DNA from: Karalla daura
Taxonomy: Eukaryota > Chordata > Actinopteri > Chaetodontiformes > Leiognathidae
NCBI GenBank assembly: GCA_029224185.1
Contig: CM055192.1
Location: 23,166,226 to 23,230,225, forward strand
DNA: 64,000 nucleotides
Direction of reading: 5' to 3'
How positions within the stretch are numbered: position 1 is the stretch's first letter; every line of letters begins with the position of its first letter. Both the position numbers and the translations under genes were made by a program. Under the pieces are notes generated by a model that was not told the DNA's origin, searched no databases, and saw nothing but the letters and a program-made list of their open reading frames with translations. Below, in pieces: positions 1-12,300 of this stretch.

Positions 1-62
1 TCTACTTAGATATCAGGATGAAGCCTGTCTGATGCCAAATGAAACAGACGAGACTCTCTTAC

Positions 63-561
63 CATTTCTGGACAAAACATCATCCCACGGTGGACATACT
101 CCATAAAAAAAGGTTGGAGACACTTGTGCCGGCTTTGAGGGGGTTTCTGTTTTCTGAGAGTTACTGCTCTCTACAGAGCAGTTTGAGGTTGCCATTCCTG
201 CAATCTCATCTTCCTCGGGAGGGTTGAGACCCATCCCATAGCCAAAGTCTATCTCATCGCCATCAGTCTCGCCGGCGTTGCTCCTCTTGACAGCGGAGGT
301 GAGTGGCACGGCTGCGGTGGCACATGACACAGGTTTAGCACTATCCACAACGGAGGCCGCACTGCTCGACACGCCTGCCAATGAGCTGCTGTCTGGTTCT
401 GTGGCGCTGCCGTCCGACCCGGCTAGGACACGGGCCAACTTCCTCTCGAAGGTGGCTCGGGTGGTGGCTGTGATGGGGCCGCACTTGACGTCTGCTCGGG
501 CAAACTCCTCACGCAGTTCATCAGCACTCAGCTCCCTCAGCCTGCTCAGAACCGCCTCCAT
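63..561 (-). CDS. ankle2: ankle2 first coding exon (LEM domain)
   Basis: Start ATG at 559-561 is in strong context (A at -3, G at +4). The exon body probably extends to 572, where an acceptor ending CTGCAG lies on the minus strand. The donor GTAAGAG follows AAATG at 63. The coding part is 499 nt and ends in phase 1. Confidence 0.85.
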
Positions 562-2190
562 GCTTCAGCTCCCTGCAGCAAGTCACACAGCACATTATGA
601 TCAGCAACGGGGCAGACACAAAATAACCATATGAGGAAGAGAGCACTATTTTATATTGTATCAGATTTAATATGAGAACATTCCAAAAATGTGAATGCGA
701 AATTCTACACAGAGGCCCTCAGTCTGACCAGGAGTAGAAACCCCGACGTTCTAGCTATGAGGTGACAGGATTAACTACTCATCCACCAGCATTGTCCTGT
801 CTCATACTTTTTAATACCATTTTGAAATTGTTGTGTGAGATTGACCTGTCTTCACCCTATGTGCGTTAGAGCTGGGCTCCAGTAGACTCCAGACTGTAAG
901 ATAATGGATGGATGAAAAAAACACATTACATTAGTCATACTATATTAGTTATACATGGATGAGAGCAAATAATCAGCATTTGATGCAATAAGGAGCAATA
1001 ATAACGCTACAGGAGCTACATCAGTTTCCAACTGACCTTAATACCTGTTTTTGGACTATGGGAGGAAAGTGGAGTACCCAGAGAAAACCCACAACCACAC
1101 TGCGAGAACATGCCAATTCCACAAAGGAAAGACTATAAATTCCTATGCAACTTATTAGTTGGTTCGTTGTTGCTACTCTAACCTGTTCGTGTTAGGTGTA
1201 CACAAGTAACAGACCAGCCTGACAAATGTCCACAGTCCGTTTTTATTCTATATTTAAATATATCTATATATATAACTATTATGCTACAGACAAACAAGCA
1301 AATCTCTGCATGGGCGAATAAAAAAAGGCGACTCTATTCTTTGAGACAAGGTATAACTCTAATGTCATAAATGAAATTGTTTTTCACAATTTGCCCACAA
1401 ATGAGCAATTCACCCACCTGCTATTTCTCGTAAGGCTCGGATATTCCGGCTATGCTTCCGTTTTAACTCAAAACCAACATCAACACCTAATAAAATACTG
1501 AAACATGTAGAGACCGATTCTACAAACAAGTGCCAAGTATTTCCAGGCAGGCAACACAAATGCGACCAACTGCAGAGTGCTCAGCAAATTAAAGCATCTG
1601 TAACAACATACAGCGCATGCTACCTCAGTTGAATGCATCGATATTATTTTTGTTATTATTATTATTACATCATGTTATGTCTTGGCAAAAACGGAGAGCA
1701 CTGATAAGAGACAAGCGGCGGCTAGCTAGCCCTGCCTGCTAACTAACAAGTGAGCTTTAGCAGCCGGGAGTGAGCCTGACAAAAGGGGGGAAACTGCTCA
1801 GACGAAAATCTGAACTGACAGAAAAAAGGCACCGCCTGGGCTTCGATATGAAGGACTCAAATATTTAGACTTCACTGGATAAATTATAACAACATTTGTC
1901 GGGCTCGTTCGCATGCTGTCACGCCCAAGTCTGTCATTCGAGGTGCTGTAACGTAACAAATTTGATACGTCTTCGTGGTGATGATGCCGATAAATAAAAA
2001 AAATCAAAGTGTACGTGATGACATCTGGTAACAAATGTGCACCTATACTTACCGAGGGACATTTTAGTCTAATGGACGAGGAGCTATGGGGAAATCGTTA
2101 TTAGTTTTGCACAGATAAAGTGTTAGAGAGACACAAAGCTTGAGACGGTCTGGAATAGTCTCATTGTTTACAACATGTTCTGCGCGTGCG
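63..2190 (-). CDS. ankle2: ankle2 5' end (partial gene)
   Basis: Ankyrin-repeat and LEM-domain protein 2. The family works at the endoplasmic reticulum and nuclear envelope, where it promotes dephosphorylation of BAF so the envelope can re-form after mitosis. Only the first coding exon is here (63-561), with a probable non-coding exon ending at 2053. Residues 1-48 form a LEM-type helical fold containing KCGPIT and a basic FERKLARVL helix. They are followed by a Ser-rich linker, DFGYGMGLNPPEEDE and YGVCPPWDDV, all of which match human ANKLE2 as I remember it. The exon ends in phase 1 after SRN, the equivalent of the human ARNERIY junction. The ankyrin repeats lie beyond the left edge. Human ANKLE2 has a membrane anchor upstream of the LEM domain that I do not find here. 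Assignment is firm; the 5' structure is tentative. Confidence 0.85.
573..2052 (-). other. ankle2 intron 1
   Basis: AT-rich intron with no coding signal. It contains one decayed dispersed repeat (about 850-1135). A short minus-strand ORF at 1798-2034 opens with TTG, lies downstream of the exon-1 donor and is not believed. Confidence 0.45.
850..1135. repeat. Fish dispersed repeat, decayed copy 1
   Basis: Contains GCTGGGCTCCAGTAGACTCC with ATGGATGGATG, and GGAGTACCCAGAGAAAACCC with GAGAACATGCCAATTCCAC. I recognise these as decayed parts of a very common fish interspersed repeat. A second, better-kept copy lies near 19170-19440. Confidence 0.55.
2053..2160 (-). other. ankle2: ankle2 probable non-coding first exon
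   Basis: A consensus donor (TCG then GTAAGTATAG) lies on the minus strand at 2047-2053, downstream of a GC-rich promoter-like stretch. The exon contains an ATG (2060-2062) whose frame, once spliced to the LEM exon, stops after five codons. The right end is a guess. Confidence 0.45.
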
Positions 2191-2192
2191 CA
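2181..2192. promoter_or_regulatory. NRF1-type site in the ankle2 promoter
   Basis: TGCGCGTGCGCA matches the palindromic NRF1 consensus (YGCGCAYGCGCR). It lies about 120 bp upstream of the proposed ankle2 exon-1 donor in a locally CpG-rich patch, as expected for a housekeeping promoter. Confidence 0.5.
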
Positions 2193-2321
2193 GTTACAAG
2201 GGAGGGCGCACGCTGCGTTCACAGGCTGTGGGAAATCCTGACCATAACGACGACCTGAAGGTGACTGGCTTCTAACGTGAAAAGAATTACCGCATTCCTC
2301 TCTTAGAAGATAAATACACAA

Positions 2322-2888
2322 CGTACCGGGCAAAAGTTTGAACACACCTTCATTTTCAATTATGTTTGTTTATTCTTATTACTTTCCACATTGTAGATAA
2401 TCAAAATGATCATAAAAAGACATATAAACTATGAAGGAATACACTAGTTTCATCCTAGCCTTTGTTGGTTTTGCAACTGAACTTGAGGTTACATTTGCAG
2501 TCAAGTTTATAAAATGACTGACTCTTCTTAGTTGAGTCGGTCATGCCATGATATGGATTAGAAACAGTTGTCGAATGGGGTATTCTAGACAGTGCTGTGT
2601 ACAAACAGTACCTCTAACATCAAGAAATTTCACAAATCAACTCTCCAGGTGACTCCCCCATATAGCTGATTGAGCTAAATGCAGAAGTACAAAGTTGTCA
2701 CCCTAGCAAAATGTGGCTCCTTTGAAGAATCTAAAACATAAAACATATTTTGGCTTGTTAAACCCTTTTTTATTTAGCAAATAATCCCTCATATTCCTTC
2801 ATGTTTTTATGTATTCAAAATCAATCTACAATGTAGGAAGTAATATAGACAAAAAAAACAATGTTATTAATTATAATATACCGGTACA
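2322..2888. mobile_element. Tc1-like transposon relic, internally deleted
   Basis: The left end reads GTACCGGGCAAAAGTTTGAA then CACACCTTC. This matches the well-known fish Tc1-like terminal repeat (CAGTCAAAAGTTTGGACACACCTT). CTACAATGTAG-type blocks occur near both ends (about 2388 and 2828). GCCATGATATGGATTAG and CTCCTTTGAAGAATCTAAAA match internal parts of the same element. The right end decays into ATACCGGTAC near 2881. At about 570 bp against roughly 1.5 kb for intact copies, most of the transposase gene is gone. No open transposase frame remains. Confidence 0.75.
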
Positions 2889-3234
2889 TTTCCAAATATA
2901 TGAGTCCGCAATCGGTTTAGTTTATATAAAAACTACATCACATAATTCAATTTTGAGTTTTAATACTTGGCAATTTAATTGAAAAAAGTATATTTGGCTT
3001 AATTTTCAAAGTTAAGAAATTCATTTGAAAGTCTAAAATTTTGGTGTGTGGGGGCTAACAAACAACAAAGCTGATATGTGCTGTATTATATTCCAGTAAT
3101 CTAAATTACCTTAAATAAAAGCAGATGAAGTAGCTTTAAAACACTAAGTTAGTACAACACTTACCTTTTAATGTACCATCATGTTCAATAACCCTGACAA
3201 GCAATATGCATCTAGCTGTCCTAGAGTAAAACCT

Positions 3235-3427
3235 ACGACGCAGTGTAAGGGCCACATTAAGAAAAAATAATTTTGACAACATCAAGGCCTTCTCGTTATT
3301 AACGTCATTATTCTCGTTATTAATTACTTTGTAATAACGAAATTAATGTTTTTCCCGACCTTATTCTCGTGACTAAGGACTTCATTCTCGATTTTTTTTT
3401 CTAAAAGTGGCCCTAATACTCCGTCGC
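3235..3427. mobile_element. MITE with ~30-bp terminal inverted repeats
   Basis: The left end GACGCAGTGTAAGGGCCACA and the reverse complement of the right end, GACGGAGTATTAGGGCCACT, align over about 30 bases, and both run into poly-A. Both flanks carry AAACCTAC, compatible with an 8-bp target duplication. The interior is built from repeated TTCTCGTTATTAA-like units and cannot code. I recognise this as a common fish non-autonomous DNA element. Confidence 0.7.
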
Positions 3428-6161
3428 AAAAACCTACCATATATTAAAAATACATAAAATGTAAGAATTTTGTAAAACGATGGCACCATCTTAAGACTAC
3501 CCCTGTTGGCACAATCCTGTACATGCAGGCCAACTTGCTGGCATGTGTAAAGCAAACGAACAGGGGTTAAAAACTGACATTTTCATGACAGTTATAGCAA
3601 AGCTGAAAACATTATCAACCTACAAGGATTACTGTTGAAACAAGTGGAGAGCTGTAGCTCTATACATGACCCATTTTCTGCAGCTGAGATGAACATGGAA
3701 GCTAACTGTCATTAGCCACTTAGCAAAAGAGGCTACCCACTCATGCCGGCCGGCTCGCAGCGGTAATTAATTTTTAATATGTCTGGGAAGCACATATGTG
3801 TAGTAACTACAGAGCAGTGGTAGTTGTTGATAATGCGTGTAAATAAAAGCTTGCCCACCTCCTCCTCCACCTCCTCCTCCCCTCTCTCGCTCTCTGCCTG
3901 GCTCTCTCTGCTGTTGCTAGGTGTATGTGGTGTCTTCACCGCGACGGTTTCAAAATGCACAGCGCGAGGACCCCTCTCCGTCCAACATAATGCCTGCATA
4001 AAATTACAACTTTATTCACCCTGCACCCGGAATTGAAACTTTTTATAACTTCGTGTTTGTTGTACCCACCTGAATTTATCGACCAACCGATCTATTCATA
4101 CGTCAAACCCCCCATCCACCTATCAATTCATCAACCAGTCCCCAAAATCTCTATTTAAGCGCAAGGCCCAGCACAAGCGGGCTGTTTACTCAGTAGTACA
4201 CTTTCGTCGGAAAGAACAGGGGCATTCCTTTGACAAAGACAAAAATATACACATATTAGACAGACATATTAAAACACCTCTTAATAGAAGGAGAGGTCCG
4301 TGGCACTGCCTATCCAGCCTAGTTGCCACGATTTACAACTCGTTGGATTATGAGGACCAGGATGAATGAGAATCTCCTCTGACGCCTGTCTTATTTACAA
4401 ACTTCTGAATTGTTAGTTGAATAAACACCAAACGTTGTGACAGATGGATAGTGCAATTTTATGATAAATACAATCACATCTCCCAACACAAATGCCAAAC
4501 GTTAAAACATAGGAATGAGTCAATTCCAAACTTTTATGAACAAAGCAGATACAGCGACGTTTAAATGCACCGGGCGCAGGTGCCCAAGCAAATCTTATTA
4601 CACACTACCTTTACAGTACAGTGTAAGGTAGTTTAGAAGATACAGCCCAAAATATTTTTCTTTTCATTACAGTGTAAATGTATTTCTGTTATAAGCATTG
4701 CCCGCAAACTACTTTTTTGTCCCTTTGGAAATTCTGAAGCATACAATGATGTTCAAAAGAAAGCTTTTTAGTGTAGGAAGGAGCACCTGTGTGCAAAAAG
4801 CAGCTGTGTGGTACTTCCCACCTCTATACGAAACCTAGTTGTCGCTGCATCAGTATTCCTATCACCTCAGACTGATGGGTTACATTTGAGATCTTGGATT
4901 TAAGCATCACTATTAAACAATTAGGATGACTTTACAATCATACAAAAAGGAACTGTTTATATATTAACCTCTGGAAACAATTAACTTATCCCCTTTCCCA
5001 TGAAACATCCAAAAACAAGTAGAACATCTGATTAAGGGGTAGCCATCTTTTGTAAATACAGTATAAGTACCAAATGTAACAGAAAAAAAAACATTTCCAA
5101 TTGCACCTGATTGTAAGTAGAAGCAATATTTCTGCTTCGTCTTACAGATCTCCCTCGTCAGCTCAGTTATGATCATCTAGTGTGCAATGTCAGTTGGTGC
5201 GACCCAGTTATTTTACAATAAACCATTCTTCAGTAAAGACTTGCACACATGTACAATACAATATATTACACACACCCTTCTGCAGAAATATGCTCATTCA
5301 AACCAGAGTAGTCCTTTACGGCATATTCAAGATTGCTTAAGGCTTTTTTTTGCGTATGACTTACTGCAGTCCATGCCAGACAAAACACCACCGTACATAA
5401 CCGAGATCAATGTTTTTAGAGTTCCAGAACCCAAGGTGATATGGTCACAACAAATGTAAGAAACACTGCATTTTGACAAGAGGCAATACAAAAAAATAAC
5501 TGACCACAAATGTGCATTCTTTTGAAATCATGAAAAGGAGTGGTGATGTTTCATCGACAACTGCTCGGACACTTGTCAGTTAAACCATAGATGAGAAACT
5601 TCACTCGTCCACAGGCACAAAGAAATGGAAGAACAGTTGGTAGCCGGTCTGTGCAGACTTATGGTTTGTCTCTGTCACCAAAAGCACTTTTTTTCAAAAC
5701 TAATATCAGCCATCTTTAAGCAGCAGCAAAGCCACTGATTTCAAGTTCTGAGGAGGATAATGACAAACTACCTTTTAGTAAGGGGAAACCACTGACCCAC
5801 CAAGGGGAATATTGGCCCAATAGAACAGTTTTATAACAAAACCATCTTTATATTCATAACAGAACTGCAGATGGGGGAATCCTCTCGGAGAGGCAGTCAA
5901 ATAAGATGTAATTCCTTAACTCTAAATAAATAAATCTGACAAGAGCATAACAAAAAATATAAACAACTGTCAAATAAAGAGGAAAGAATAAAGCTATGGT
6001 ATATAAAGTATTACTCTGCGAAAGCACTTCTGTGCCGATGGGAGAACGCCAAATGTTGGCAGCAATTGGTAAGAAAAGAGAAAGGGAATTAAGGGGCTGA
6101 AAAGTGCCTTTTGTGGATAAAACTCCACTCTCCCTCTGTTGGCCTGAGAAAAGTACTTCTG
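3428..6161. other. ankle2-golga3 spacer and golga3 3'UTR
   Basis: AT-rich and free of convincing genes. The golga3 3'UTR must start at 6161 and run left. I could not fix its polyadenylation site; one minus-strand AATAAA lies at 4011-4016, but nothing ties it to golga3. A purine/pyrimidine-skewed stretch at 3857-3905 produces a low-complexity Glu-rich frame that I do not accept as a gene. Confidence 0.4.
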
Positions 6162-6354
6162 TTATGATTGCTGATTTTCTGCTTCATTGTTATTTTCCAC
6201 CAGCATGTTGTTCAGCGGTGGGGATGATTGGGAGATGTCTTTTTGAAGTCCCAGTTGAGCCAGTTCCTCCTCTGTGTTTGTCCATGAGCTCATTGACTCA
6301 TGTACTGTGACTGTGTGTTCCTCCATCTGCCTTTGGAGGCTGTCCATCTCCTCC
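6162..6354 (-). CDS. golga3: golga3 last coding exon
   Basis: Encodes MDSLQRQMEEHTVTVHESMS and an Asn/Glu-rich tail, with the stop at 6162-6164. Acceptor CTCTCTTAG. The 3'UTR continues leftward. Confidence 0.9.
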
Positions 6355-9300
6355 CTAAGAGAGAGAAAGAAAAAGAGAAAGAAAAAGAGGAAGAGAGAGA
6401 GAGAGACAGAGGGAGAGAGAGAGATGTATATCGAAGCATCCTTTGGATTTGCTCAGGAAAACATGAGAGAAAACCTTCTGTAGCTACGTCAGAGTTGTGA
6501 ACCATGGCATCAGATGAGAACACGGTGCTTACTTGAGCTGCCGTAAACAGTTGTGCAGGTTGTTGAGGGGCTCTTTGTTGACAGATGCCGACGGTTTCAG
6601 CAACTCGTCCAGCAGGGTAGCAGGGACTGGACAGTCTGGGATCTTTACTGGAGTCACTGGGTTGGATGGGTTGCCCTCACTCTTCAGGTCCATGCGCTGC
6701 TGCTCCAACAGAGTCATTTGTGCAGGATTTAGTCACCGTCAAGTGTTCAAGTATGACTTGGCACAGCATTTAACAAACCATTAGATCTTACTTAAGAGAG
6801 GGTGGGGGCTTTGTAAGCATTACTCATAGAAAATGATGGGTGTATCCCAGCTGTGCGAGACATTACAGTAAACTGTGCTTTTGCAGAGAAACAGAAGTGG
6901 CCTCACCTTCCTCAGGCGGTTCTGTTTGAGGTCTTGTTTGAGCTGCTGATTCTGCAGCAGGACTGTCTTCATGCTGTTCCTCAGCTCACCCACTTTAGCC
7001 TGCAGCATGAACTTGTCCTTCCTCGTGCTGCTCAGCTCCTCCTGCACAGACTCCAGCTCCACCTTGATGTTCTGAGAGGGCAAAGAATCTTTGTTAGTTA
7101 TGAAAATCATAAAATAACCAACGTGTGCTACTTTAGTAGATGCTCTGTCACTTTGGCAAAACGCTGTCTTTTCAAACATCTAGTTAAGTAACAAGCCATC
7201 CCTGGGAGTCCTCCATATTTTACACGCAAATGAGCACTTGCCTGCAAAGCTCTCTGTAGGTTGTCCAGCTCCCTGTGGTGACACTGCTCCATCATCTCCA
7301 TCTGCTGCTTCTGAGCTTCAATCTCCCTCTGCCGCTGCTCCAGCTCCCACTTCAGGTCCTCCACCTGAATGATACCAGTGTCACAGATAGCTGTTATCAG
7401 GCACACAGCACCGAGGGTCAGGAAACAGGCTGTAGTGAAATGTAAAAGGAGACTGTGGCATCCCCTCATTAATCTGCTTAACTAAAGGTCAAAATCCTTT
7501 AAGTATTTCTCAGTGCTGACCTCCTGATGAGTGAGGGGCTGCTTGGCCAACTCCTCATCCAGCTGTTTCTGGAGGATCTGAAGCTGTGAATGGGCCTCAG
7601 CCAACTCCTCTTGGAATCTGGAAACTTCCTGAGCATGCTGCTCGTCCTGAGCTCTGCATCATACAACACAGACAGGGGTATAAACGTGTGGTGTGGTGTA
7701 CAAAACTACAGATTTCACAACAAAGAGTTAGAACAAAGGTCTGAAAAGTTCACTGTACTCTTTAATCAGGCAAATTCACATACTGTAGTTTGTGGGATAC
7801 ACTCTGCAGAGCTTTAACCATTTCCTCTTTGGCCTGGAGGTCCTTCTTGATCTCTGACAGCTCCAGCATGGCCGCCCTGTAGTGCCGTCTATTGTGAGCT
7901 GCTTCAGCCTTTGCTGCTGCCACCTAAAGGACACATTGCATCATTACAGCCCATAAAAGAACCCCTACGAGAGCCAAATCCAACAAATAAAACTAAAAAG
8001 CATTAAAGCTGTGGGCGCTCATGATACGGCATGCGGTGATGTGATGGAGGCTTTTACAGCATCTTGTTAGAGTCTGCCAAAATAGATATTCAAATCTATT
8101 CAGACTACTGACTCGTGGCACCATTTGGAAGGCAAACTGGAAATGTGTTATTTGCATTTGAATGTACAAACATGGCAAACTGCATCCTGGTGTCGGGCTC
8201 AGAGTTCCTACCTGTTCTTTCAGATCCTTGACTTTGGTTTTCTCCTTTTCCAAAGCAAGCTGTAGAGTTTGTACCACCTGCTTCATTTGCTGGTCCTCCT
8301 CCTCTTTGCGCTTCAAAACAGCTTGAACCTGATATAAGATGATAAGTGGGAAAAATATGTTTTGGTTCAGACAAAAGTACAGCATTTTCCTACTAGATTG
8401 CACAAACTCATATAGGGAAGCTCATTTTTCACCTGTAGGTTAAGCTGGACGAGGTCTGCTTCTCTCTTGGCCAAGGCAGTCTCCAAAATGTTGGAATGCT
8501 CCCGTAGTGTATTGTGGGATTGAGCCAACCCAGCCAACTTCCCTTTTTCATGCTCCAGCTCTAGAGCCAGCTTCTTGTTGGCATCTTCCAACTTTCGAAT
8601 CCTCTTCTTGAAGCATCGGGACTCTTGAAGCTGTGAGATCAATACATGTTATCAATACTACATAGTAGTAGAGAGTAGAGAGTACTCTACAGATCCAGTG
8701 AAAAGCAAAAACCTGAAACAAAGCGGACATAAGAGCATGATTGTTCACCTCATCCTCAAGCTCCAGGACTTTTTCCTGGTACTCCTCCAGCTCTGTGGAG
8801 GTGAGGGTGATCACCTCCTGCAGCTCCTTCTCCAACATGGTCTTACTGTTGGATACCACCTGCAGCTCAGCCTGGAGAGTCTTGATCTTCTCCTAGATGG
8901 CAAAAATAAATCAATGAATCACAAGTCACATTTCATACACTCTTTATAAGTCCTTAAATATGAGAAGGCATAGTATTCCTCAGTAGAGTGCTTACAGGAC
9001 AACAAGCTGCAATCAGTTTAGAAATTTCCCCATTGTGGGACAATTAAAGGTATATTCTGTTCAAAGTCCTCCAAAAAAAACAATAGTTACTATATCACAT
9101 CTTAGTAATTGTTCAACCTTGGTTGCTAAGAGTAACATGTCTATATAAAGAGAAACCACTATGATAAAATCAAGTATTTGTGATCCTCATTTAAAACTGT
9201 TTGCCATCTGCCTCAGACGCGCTTCAGTCTCATTCCACCCTCATGAACAGCCAGACACACAGTCACACCCACAGCTGTAAAGGTGAAGGTCCGGGAGGCT

Positions 9301-12300
9301 GGCAGCGTACCTGTAAAGCCTGGCTGTCGCCCCCGTCAGACACCTGGGCCTTCAGCTTGACCAGCTCTGCCTCGGCCGTCTCCTTGTCGGTCAGAGCCTC
9401 CTGCAGCCTCCTGCTCAGGATCCCCACGGCGTTTTCATAGGCCTTGTGTTTGGCCTTCATCTCCTTCTGAGCGGTGGTCAAATCTGTCCCCAGACGCTTC
9501 ACACGTACTTTCTGCTCTGAAATGGCCCTGTTTGATGAACAGAGAACAGAAAGAAGTTGAAGATGAAAAGACCACTGCTAAAATATATATTTTTTGTTCA
9601 TCTATAAAAAGCTCATTTTATGCACTGATATAAATACCACAAACAAAACAGTCCAACAGAATGGATGGGCACGCTTTCACACCATACAGATACAGAAGTG
9701 TACAAGCAAAGGCCTCCGTTTGTATTTATAAATGTTCCATAATAACAGAGCTACTGTATGCATCATTAGCGTGGGAAACCATGCAAACCTCCCTTCAGCA
9801 TGACTCACTTTTTGGCTTCTCCCTCCATCTTCTCCACCTGTTTCCTCAGACCTTCGTTCTCCTCCGTCAGGGCCGCGAGCTGGCTCTGATCGAACTGCAG
9901 AGACTGGCGCGAAACACACCGGCACGTCAGACAGCGTTCACACCGAAAACACTCCGCTCACGTCTGCCTGCTTAGAGAACATCTCTGATTACCTGCATCT
10001 GGGTTTCCAGCTGATCCCGCTCTGTCTGAATCACCTGCAGATGAGCCTCCATGCTGCTCAGCTGCTCCTGGACCCTCACCACCTCCTTCTGCAGCCGGGC
10101 CTGCTCCAGCTCGGCCTGCTGCTTCTCCCCCTGCACGCCCTGCAGCTCCTGCTTCAGCTCCTTCATCTCGGCCAGCAGACGCTTCTTGGTGGACTTGAGC
10201 TCGCTGATCAGCTGGTCTTTGGAGCCGGCGTCCCGGCGGTAGGCCTCCACCATAACCTGGAGAGTCAATAATGACCGAATGAAGACGGTTTTCCACTCAC
10301 TCTTGTTCTTAATTTTCCTGATTAAGACAGCAGGCAATAGACTTTTTCACAAGGTGGAGAGAGGATGTGAATCACAGACTGCATCTGCCATCTCAACGGT
10401 CAAAAATGGACGTATTCACTGAAACGAGGTCTTAGTAACCCAAACAACCTTGGGTTTCTTCCTCCCAGGAACAGATAACTCTATAATAAATACACTGGCA
10501 TGTTTTACAACGTATTACAACAAAAGCAGGATGTTGTAGGTTGCAAATATGATCAGAGAAGCTCTAAAAACAACAAAGAATGAAGAGAGATCCAATAATT
10601 AGCTGATCAGAATGAATGAGTCACGTCCCTACTCACCAAAATGGACAGAACATCCTGAGGGCAGACAGTGCACACCTCTCTCTGCGTGTATCCTAAAAGA
10701 TTGCACTCCCTCTAAGCAGGGTTGATCTGTTACTATTAAGAACCTCCCAGAGCTTTTATGTATTTACCACATCATTTATGTATTTACCTTTTACTGCGTG
10801 TTGAGAGACAGCCAGTATGAGGCCTGTTGACAATGCTGCACCGGCGCTAAACCGGTTCTGCTCTTCACGTGCTGCTGACAGCAGCGCCCGAACAGTGTGA
10901 GGGAACACAGACGCGAAGTCTAGATGCTCGACGGAGAAAAGAAACCCTCTCTCGAAACAAACTGAGCGCAATTCACATTTCAGTCATTCTGTCAATAGAC
11001 CCCGCCCTCTTTATGACAGGCTGTCAGTTGGAGACGAGGAGCATCTGCCAGCGCTGGATCCGAGTGGCGTCTCGCAGTGGCCCAGCGCGCTGACAGCCAT
11101 CTGGCTCCACAAAGCATCCTCCCACGACAGCACCAGCCTCAGCCGCTCTGTGGAGCGACTGGCTGAGTCTCTGGTCTGCAACGCTCCCCACGTTCCCCCA
11201 GCAGAGGAGGAGCAGCAGACACGACTCACCTTCTGCTGTTGGAACTGCTCTTTCAGCTTCTGGGCTTGTTTCTTCAGCAGGCCATTTTCCTGTTGAAGCG
11301 TCTCAATCTGTAGCAAAGCAGAGGTCAAATCATTATGAGACCCCAAAGATGGACAGATCAAAATGAGTATCCAGTGTATCTGAATTCTTGAACTTTTGTA
11401 TTCAACCTGTATTACCTACTGGAGCTAAATGGGCTGCAACCAATGACTGATCTGTTGATTACTTTCTGAATAACTCTGTGAAAATTGTCTGTCTGTTCCA
11501 CAAAGGCCGAGACAAAGTTTTTAAATGCCTAAAGAAACCAAATATTCACATTTAAGACGGCGAGGTCAGGATTTTTAATTAATTTCTTAAAATCATTCTC
11601 AAAATATTTTTATGTACTTAACTGAACAGATCCAGTGCCAACATAGTTGTAACGCCTGCAGCATTTTACATAATGCTTTGGCATGAAATGTACAAGTATT
11701 TACCAAATCAAATCTAGAAAAGTAGATGTAATATAATGAGATCTGCAAAGGAGCGTATACAGTATACTTGGTCTGAGGTTCTTGGTTACCTGGCTGGCTT
11801 TGACCTGGACCTCCTGTCTCAGCTGATCCAGGACATCAGAAGCCACCAGAACGTCCTCCCCGAGCCGCTCGGCGTTCTCGTCCAGCTGGCTCTTGTCAGC
11901 TCTGGCTGCCTGCAGCGCCACCTCCAGGACGATCTTCTCGTTCTGCAGGTACTGGATGTTGTCATCCTTGGCGCTGCTCTCCGTCTGCAGTTCGGCCAGC
12001 TGGGCCTCCAGCTCCAGGTAGCGCGCCTCCAGCTGGTTGATGGACTGCTCTTTGGTGTGCAGGTTCTCCTGAGTGCTGGTCAGCTGCCGCATCAGCTCCA
12101 GATGCTCCTGCTGCAGGGTCTGCAGCTGGGCGTCCTTCTGGGAGAGGGTCAGCTTCACCTGAGCCGGGCAGAGAGACGAGCACAGGTTAGAGCAGAGGGC
12201 AACAGGGAATACAACCCGGTGGGAAACACCCTGGTACAATCACCTGTTCCAGTTCTCTTTCCAGGGTGCTGGCTGTGTTGGCCAGTTTCAACAAGCGATC

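Noticed and set aside
1798..2034. Hydrophobic-start ORF as the missing ankle2 membrane exon
   Set aside because: Opens with TTG, lies downstream of the exon-1 donor inside the intron, and lacks an acceptor/donor pair that keeps frame with the LEM exon.
3733..3999. Minus-strand ORF with Glu-rich stretch as a gene between ankle2 and golga3
   Set aside because: Low-complexity Glu run over a purine-rich patch, with no recognisable domain and no convincing splice partners.
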